Shown piece after piece: positions 58,661 to 64,000 of a DNA stretch of 64,000 nucleotides (its first letter is position 1; every line of letters begins with the position of its first letter). Source of the stretch: Agapanthus africanus (taxonomy: Eukaryota > Streptophyta > Magnoliopsida > Asparagales > Amaryllidaceae); contig JASDDO010000006.1 of assembly GCA_030015575.1 (NCBI GenBank), forward strand, positions 324,494,361-324,558,360. The letters run 5' to 3'. A model generated the notes under the pieces. It was not told where the DNA came from, made no database searches, and worked only from the letters and a program-made list of their open reading frames with translations. A program made the position numbers and the translations under genes.

Positions 58661-58857
58661 ATCAATCCCAAGAGTTCACTAAATCTTTCTCTGTTTCCAA
58701 TAAACGGAGCTATGGTCATCTTATCTTTGTGACATGATTGGCAAGTTTCACAAGATGTAAATTCAAACTGATTTAAATATGCATCTAAATATAACTTAGC
58801 TAGTCGGGTCGCATTGATATGACCTAGTCTACAATGCCTCAAGAAGGATTCGTTCAT
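58661..58857 (-). pseudogene. Element B pre-integrase zinc region
   Basis: Minus-strand 58588-58857: SFLRHCRLGHINATRLAKL, then CETCQSCHKDKMT, the HHCC module upstream of Copia integrase, continuing LLGLIHDDICRSP (the first catalytic Asp region). Confidence 0.85.
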
Positions 58858-60864
58858 TTCTGAACTCTTCCTCTTGTGTGTATTATGTATGTTAAAACCT
58901 GTGGTTTGATTTAGAATGTATATGATTTTAGATAACGTGCCTGAACCGATCGACTTTTGATATAGGAAATGTTCAAAATATTATCCAACAATACAAAATT
59001 ATATCCTTATATATCATATATATATATATAATATAAGCATTCGTCTCATAATATAATCAATGATCACATCACAGAATATCGCAACAGAATAAAACATATG
59101 AAATATTGGATATACTACGATTTCCGTGTTTTAGATTAAGCCTGTATAAAACACGGATTCCACGATCGTGATGAATAGCCAATACCACACCCCTAGACCC
59201 CTACGAGAGCGGCAAGCAACCCTTCCAATTCTAGAGTTAGGAGACCCGGTCTCAACTCCTTGAGATGGTCTCTCACTGGACCCTAGAACCCGGTTACTTG
59301 TGCTCCCCGCCTTGGGTCTATCCTAATGCGGAAAAGTAAATAATATACAATGGTGACATCATCCTCAACCCGGAAGTGCCCCAATAAAAGAATATTACAT
59401 ACAATGAATTTTACATGAATGAAAAATGAAAAACTCTCATCTCACATAAAACCCCCGGCTATTCAATCACGACGATCCAATATAACATATCACAGCAGCA
59501 CATAACATCACATGTCATCAATGTAAGTAAATATGCGTATCCCAATCGTCGTTGACATATAGCACCGAAACCGGCGATACACCACATATTACACTTACGG
59601 TCGCAGAAAAGAAAGTGAAAAACTACAACGGTTGGAATCTGCAACCACCTTAGACATCATAAACCCGAAATATCTTATACTTTGGATTTCATGCCTAACC
59701 AAATGAATTCCTTAGACATCGCATGCCTAACAATTATAAACCTCGCATTTTAGTCTCGATCTCGAAAACACTTTTCAATATCTAGTTGGGTAATTCAACA
59801 AGATTCCCGACATCCTGATCGAATGCTCGTTGGAAACTTTAATAGACGAACGCACCCTCGATACCGTCGACGAAGTGCACTAAGGCGGAACACCGCTGCC
59901 GTGAGCACCCAAACAGATGCTTTTGGCGATGGGGTTATCCTACAGTCACTTGGTCGGGGTTATGGGGTGTGGCTATCTAATAATGTTACCCGGCGAGTAT
60001 CCCGTACGCTACGTGATTGCGATGGACTTTTGATCGCATCCAAATCCCGTGACAACCTATCAAATGAGACTAAACTGCTAGATTTATAAAATTCAAACTA
60101 GTTATCTCATAACTACATTTGTGGATTCCAAATATTGTATCCCATCACATAATATCCGGACGACGTTAAACTTTTCGATCGATTCATCAAAGTCCCACAA
60201 TTTCCCGACAGCTCAACACTTGAGCACAGTTTTAGTAACACCCAAAATATGCCATAGTACCTATGCACCAGCCGTAGAAGGGCAAACCCAAGCCTCACTC
60301 ATGTCACCACGGAACTACGACAAACCCTAGGGTTTGACCGCGGTTACGCGATCCAAAAAATCGAGTTAGGGTTTCATTCTTCTAGAGGGTTCATAGAATC
60401 ACTTGCATGTTTTTCCGAATACGTTAAACTTGGACAAATGGGTTTTTGACATTCGATCGAACTTTTTAACTTCGTCTAGATAACATGCGAATAACCTGAA
60501 ACAATGTTAAAACTACGAATACGAAACACTCCAAATTGCTTATAGTGTAAGATTACATCAAATGCAAAATTAGCAAAAACAAACAACACCTGAAACATCA
60601 AAACCAAGTCACCGGAACACACAAAAAATTTCAGGCAATTCCAAAAAAATTGGGCCGGCCACAACATGCCTCATCTCGGCCAAATTCGAGCAGAACCCCC
60701 TGAAATTTTGACTGTGTTCATGATATATCTCACACATCACTCTGTACTTATTTTAAAAAAAATTGACAACATTTTAAAATCGACAGAAACAAGATTTTCG
60801 CGTTTCAAGTTTCGGAATATTTCGGTTTCGTAATCTTAACAAAATCCGTATAAATTTCTAGCAT
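58858..60864 (-). mobile_element. Element B 5' interior: gag lost, mosaic leader
   Basis: No Copia gag or protease is recognisable. Read on the minus strand from the PBS: AT-rich leader, a segment (60460-60110) matching the gag-like remnant of C and E, unassigned sequence, and a hairpin segment (59345-59150) matching the family A leader. I see no complete open frame. The frame 59823-60089 has no domain. Confidence 0.6.
59214..59299 (-). other. Predicted leader hairpin, element B copy
   Basis: AAGCAACCCTTCCAATTCTAG (59214-59234) pairs with CTAGAACCCGGTTACTT (59283-59299), and the inner GAGACC pairs with GGTCTC. It is the counterpart of hairpins 1 and 2 of the family A leaders, with different stem sequence. 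Confidence 0.55.
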
Positions 60865-60877
60865 GGATCTGATACCA
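60865..60877 (-). other. Element B primer-binding site
   Basis: Minus strand TGGTATCAGATCC, one base from the LTR; iMet type with one change (GATCC for GAGCC). Confidence 0.85.
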
Positions 60878-60878
60878 C

Positions 60879-63047
60879 TGTAGGGTTACCTAGCACGGCA
60901 GCAAGGTTTCGGGAGGCATCGTCCACGCCAAATTTTCATTTTGCCGTTCTAGCTAACCTTAAACATAGAATCGTTAACTAGAAATCGACGGAATGAAATG
61001 CAAACAACTTCGCATATGAAAAGTGAGCAAGGAATGCAACCTTTGTAGACTGGTCCTTCACTTCAATAGCTCCATGTAGTAATCTCTTCGCTGCGATCGT
61101 GAACTCTGGATTCTAGAGAGGCTCCCTTGAAGAAACGAACATGCTTGCTTCGAAGTCTTCGAGGCCGAAGATGATCTACGTCGAGAAGACACTAACCCAA
61201 GCTATCTCTTCACTAATCATGGAATTAGTGAAGCAAACACCCTATACTAAATGGCAAGTTGTAGAGGATGATGAAGTAGGAATTTTGTTCACTTTAGATT
61301 TTATTTTCTCACTCAAAATCATCACCATTGAAAAAGCTAGAAAGCTTTTGTCAAGAAGAAGAAGAAGAACAAGTGATGAAAATAAATTATTGTGTGAGGT
61401 TAGAAATGTAATTAAGGGTTAAGCATGTCCTGCTTAACCCTTGTAGAGAGTTAACCATGGCCATGGGTTAAAGGGTTTGGTTAAATAAATATCCTAAGCT
61501 AGACAAAAGAGTGGACAAAGTCAAAGATGCTTACAAGATTCGACAAGTTTTCAACAAATATCAACCATGATAAAATCCACAATTTTGAATAACTTAATGA
61601 TAAATATAAAACCCTAATCTTAACCCTAGCATGGTTCAATCCACATAAACCCTAGTTGCATTTTTAACCTAGCTTGATACATTTAACATATATCACATAT
61701 ACATCAATGTATCCAAAATGAGAAAAGAAATCTTAAGTTAGCTAATATTAGTTAATGTAATTTAATATATCAAATATATAATTATACATTAAATTATTAA
61801 ATCAACTCTTGATTTAATAATCCGGCTATATCATATATAACCGACTATTATCATGTATACCAACTTATCGAATCAACACTTGATCCGATAACCCGGCTAT
61901 ATCACATATAACCGACCAATATCATAAATCGCGAGAATAAAATACGGTATCTCATATCGTATCAATCTCGGTCCCGCACATATCATATATGTGCTCCTAC
62001 TCCGTTTCGCTTGAGCCAGGAAACCTCTGTGTAGGACTCTAAAAACTCGTCAATACGCCGGCAGTAGGTGATGATCATATCAAACACCCACAAGCCGCAA
62101 GCGGTCTGCTAAACGTAACGGCCACCCGGGTATTGAGCGACCAGAAGATCAACAAGCAAGCCTGCTTGTACTCCTGCGAATCCAATCAGTAACACTACCG
62201 TACAGTCCGGTCTCTTCGTCTGATATGTCGCATAAACGTTAGACCCGAGTAACTCGATAAGTCGTGTCGATATGAGGCTTATAATGGGTCGAGAAACTAC
62301 TAATAACACTTACCAGTATATCTCTAAAGCAGCCCTGGCCAGGGACTTCCTGTTATAGCCAATCGAGCACAGCGCAACATCAACCCCCAATACCGGGAGA
62401 GACGAAACCCCTCCTATCACTCATTGCCTCCATGTGATTCGGGACTGTACCCAAAAGCCACCATTTTGCACGTTCTCTTGAACGTGGTAAGGTGGAAATC
62501 AAGCACAGTGGGAATCACACAAGGCTCTATGATGATCTCGGGTCTACATACTAACCTGTACCAGTGTCACCAGAGAACTGCCATCTGACGTTAGGTATAA
62601 TACCATCTGGGAGTTCTCGGCGAGTCCGTCCAGTATACCCAGTCTCCACTGAGCACCCGTATACTGTCTCTGATGTCAAACACTAATGTATATAGGATCA
62701 TCCATCGCCCATCTACATGGGTCGAGAATCTATATGCTTGTCTACTTTGGTATATCGATGCCCTGTCTCGATACACCCTCGATTAGGAACATTTGAAGGA
62801 TGTACTTAACGACTACTCTGTCCCTACTAGTATGATCTGCATCATAATCCTGGTAGTCAAGTACTCATCCTAAGGGCTTTATCAACATGTAACATAGAGA
62901 TAATCAGAGTACATATTAAGATAAAGTGAAACCAGATAGCATACTATCATGTCGAGCAAGAAAGTCATCCCTATATATGTCCAAGCATCCACTAAAATAT
63001 ACATCGTATGTACCGTAATGGCCTCTAGGGCATACATATAACTAACA
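60879..63047 (-). repeat. Element B 5' LTR (2169 bp)
   Basis: Minus strand TGTTAGTTATATG to GGTAACCCTACA, uninterrupted. Its twin is the segmented 3' LTR. No gene is supported; 61141-61422 repeats 38413-38694. Confidence 0.92.
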
Positions 63048-63052
63048 CTGCC
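63048..63052. other. Target-site duplication of element B, right copy
   Basis: CTGCC, as at 38146-38150. Confidence 0.93.
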
Positions 63053-63563
63053 AAGACATCAAGATCGGGAAGATCCTGGTTGACAACGGGTCTCTGTCAA
63101 CCTTCTCAATGTGAGAATGTTGAAGGAGATTTGCATGAACATTCAGCACCTGGCTCGGGATAAAATTACCATCTCCGGGTTTCACTCCCAGTCATCACAA
63201 ATGCTCGGGTCTGTAATACTGACGCTACACTGAAATCAAATTTCATGTCGTTGACGCCAAGACTTGCTACAACGCTTTACTCAACAGGCCTTGGTTACAC
63301 GAGTGCAACGTCATCCCTTCACACCACATCAGTGTATGAAGTATTTCAAAGACAGCCTCGAGTGCACCGTGATGGGAGAACTAAATCCATTCTCCGTAAA
63401 TGAAGTCCGAAAATATGAAGACGCAAAGTACTTCCTACCAGACTTCGTAGACACGGAAAGATGTCATAAGCCGGAGAATAAACAAAAAGCCGTCGCTACT
63501 ATCCCGATCTTTAGGAGCGATACTGAGGAGGATGAAGAGATAGTCTTCTCGGGGCAACCCTAA
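63049..63563 (+). pseudogene. Element F protease region, frameshifted
   Basis: It continues the gag frame of 36076-38145 (frame 1 here, as predicted when B and one target copy are subtracted). It shows KIGKILVDNGSLSTFSM, the DNGS active-site variant of plant Tat protease, followed by a stop. The sequence then shifts through pieces with ITISGFHSQ and LGSVILTL, and the last open piece, 63264-63563, follows in frame 3. Close to HPF-HQCMKYFKDSLECTV the text matches the end of the Tat protease. This enzyme processes Gag-Pol. The element is inactive in this region. Confidence 0.8.
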
Positions 63564-63715
63564 GGCAGCAGGCCAGGACTATCTACTTTTATTTTGGTCT
63601 TTGGCAGTGACTCTGAGGACGATGCCAACGTAGTGTTCTCCGTCCACCCGTCAATGCAGACCTTCGCTGAAGCTGATCAGAGTTTACAAAATTACCGTGA
63701 TTCCGCAGCAGCATT
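63564..63715 (+). pseudogene. Element F pol linker
   Basis: Acidic, partly broken stretch between protease and the next open frame; no domain recognised. Confidence 0.4.
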
Positions 63716-64000
63716 ATAAAAAACTCGATGCGCTTGATACATACAGCATACAAGAGTTGCATACTTTCTACGTCCCTCCTAGGCGAAAAGGTGAAAAGAT
63801 GATCCTCTTCTATCGATTTGCGGAAACTAAAGTGGAGAAAGAAGTCTGGTATGGTGCCGAGCTTGCGCTCGACAGGGTTCAACCAATCCGTCTGCCCAGA
63901 TATTACGCAGAGGGATTGAAAAGGCTATTAAGATGCCAAGGCATACCCTTCAAACAGACCGCTCGGCAAGCCCAGTTCTATAACAAGATTTGGAACGTTC
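63716..64000 (+). pseudogene. Element F pol, region after protease, runs off window
   Basis: Open for 95 codons to the window end: LDALDTYSIQELHTFYVPP, then VEKEVWYGAELALDRVQPI and RLPRYYAEGLKRLL. I recognise no catalytic motif. In Tat-type elements a variable linker lies between protease and reverse transcriptase, and this is most likely that part. The RT should begin beyond 64000. Confidence 0.5.

Larger units (their letters stand above)
38151..63047 (-). mobile_element. Element B: Copia retrotransposon with nested insertions
   Basis: A minus-strand Ty1/Copia element of about 8.7 kb without its inserts. It has a 5' LTR (60879-63047), PBS (60865-60877), broken interior (56506-60864) and 3' LTR (38151-56505, interrupted by E and G). 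The ends are TG/CA and the target-site duplication is CTGCC. The tract AGTGCAAGTGGGAGAT before the 3' LTR is the pattern I associate with Angela/Tork-type Copia elements. Confidence 0.9.

Noticed and set aside
63589-63882. 97-codon minus-strand frame
   Set aside because: Antisense to the F pol frame that is open to the end of the window.

Overview
This is repeat-dense plant nuclear DNA; I see no host gene, tRNA, rRNA or CRISPR. The signs are LTR retrotransposons with plant-type primer-binding sites (PBS; initiator-Met type TGGTATCAGAGC six times, an Asp type and a probable Arg type), Copia and Tat/Athila-style Gypsy proteins, and a plant RTE-clade LINE. Nearly all of the 64 kb is retroelement nested in retroelement. 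I cannot name the species.

Layout. 1-2753: tail of an LTR, PBS and structured leader of a Copia-like family (family A). 2754-4355: endonuclease half of an RTE LINE with three perfect-length 60-bp coding repeats. 4356-7640: a second family A copy (2153-bp LTR, PBS, leader) that cut the LINE and is itself cut at 7640. 7640-24758: element C, minus strand, with LTRs of about 4.45 kb around a 2.9-kb interior without pol. Element D (8196-15008, TSD GCATC) sits inside its left LTR. 24759-28248: minus-strand leader and probable LTR of a second F-type Gypsy. 28249-28640: orphan minus-strand gag. About 28700-64000: Gypsy element F, plus strand, running off the window.

F is split by insertions whose target-site duplications (TSDs) are visible. 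A solo LTR (33845-36070, TSD CCTCA) lies in gag. A Copia element B (38151-63047, minus strand, TSD CTGCC) lies between gag and protease. B's left LTR holds element E (39524-51447, TSD CCGAG, LTRs about 0.3% different) and the small Copia element G (52167-56417, TSD AAAGT). The order of events is therefore F, then the solo-LTR parent and B, then G and E; E looks very young.

The least ordinary signals are: (1) a phased array of about twelve short hairpins with co-varying stems in the interiors of C and E; (2) twelve paired CACGTG motifs, 10-11 bp apart, in the F LTR; (3) three consecutive long hairpins in the family A/B leader; (4) element D, an intact 6.8-kb Athila-like element with no pol, whose only long frame encodes proline-rich and acidic halves separated by one stop; (5) a GC-rich palindromic module shared by otherwise unrelated element families.
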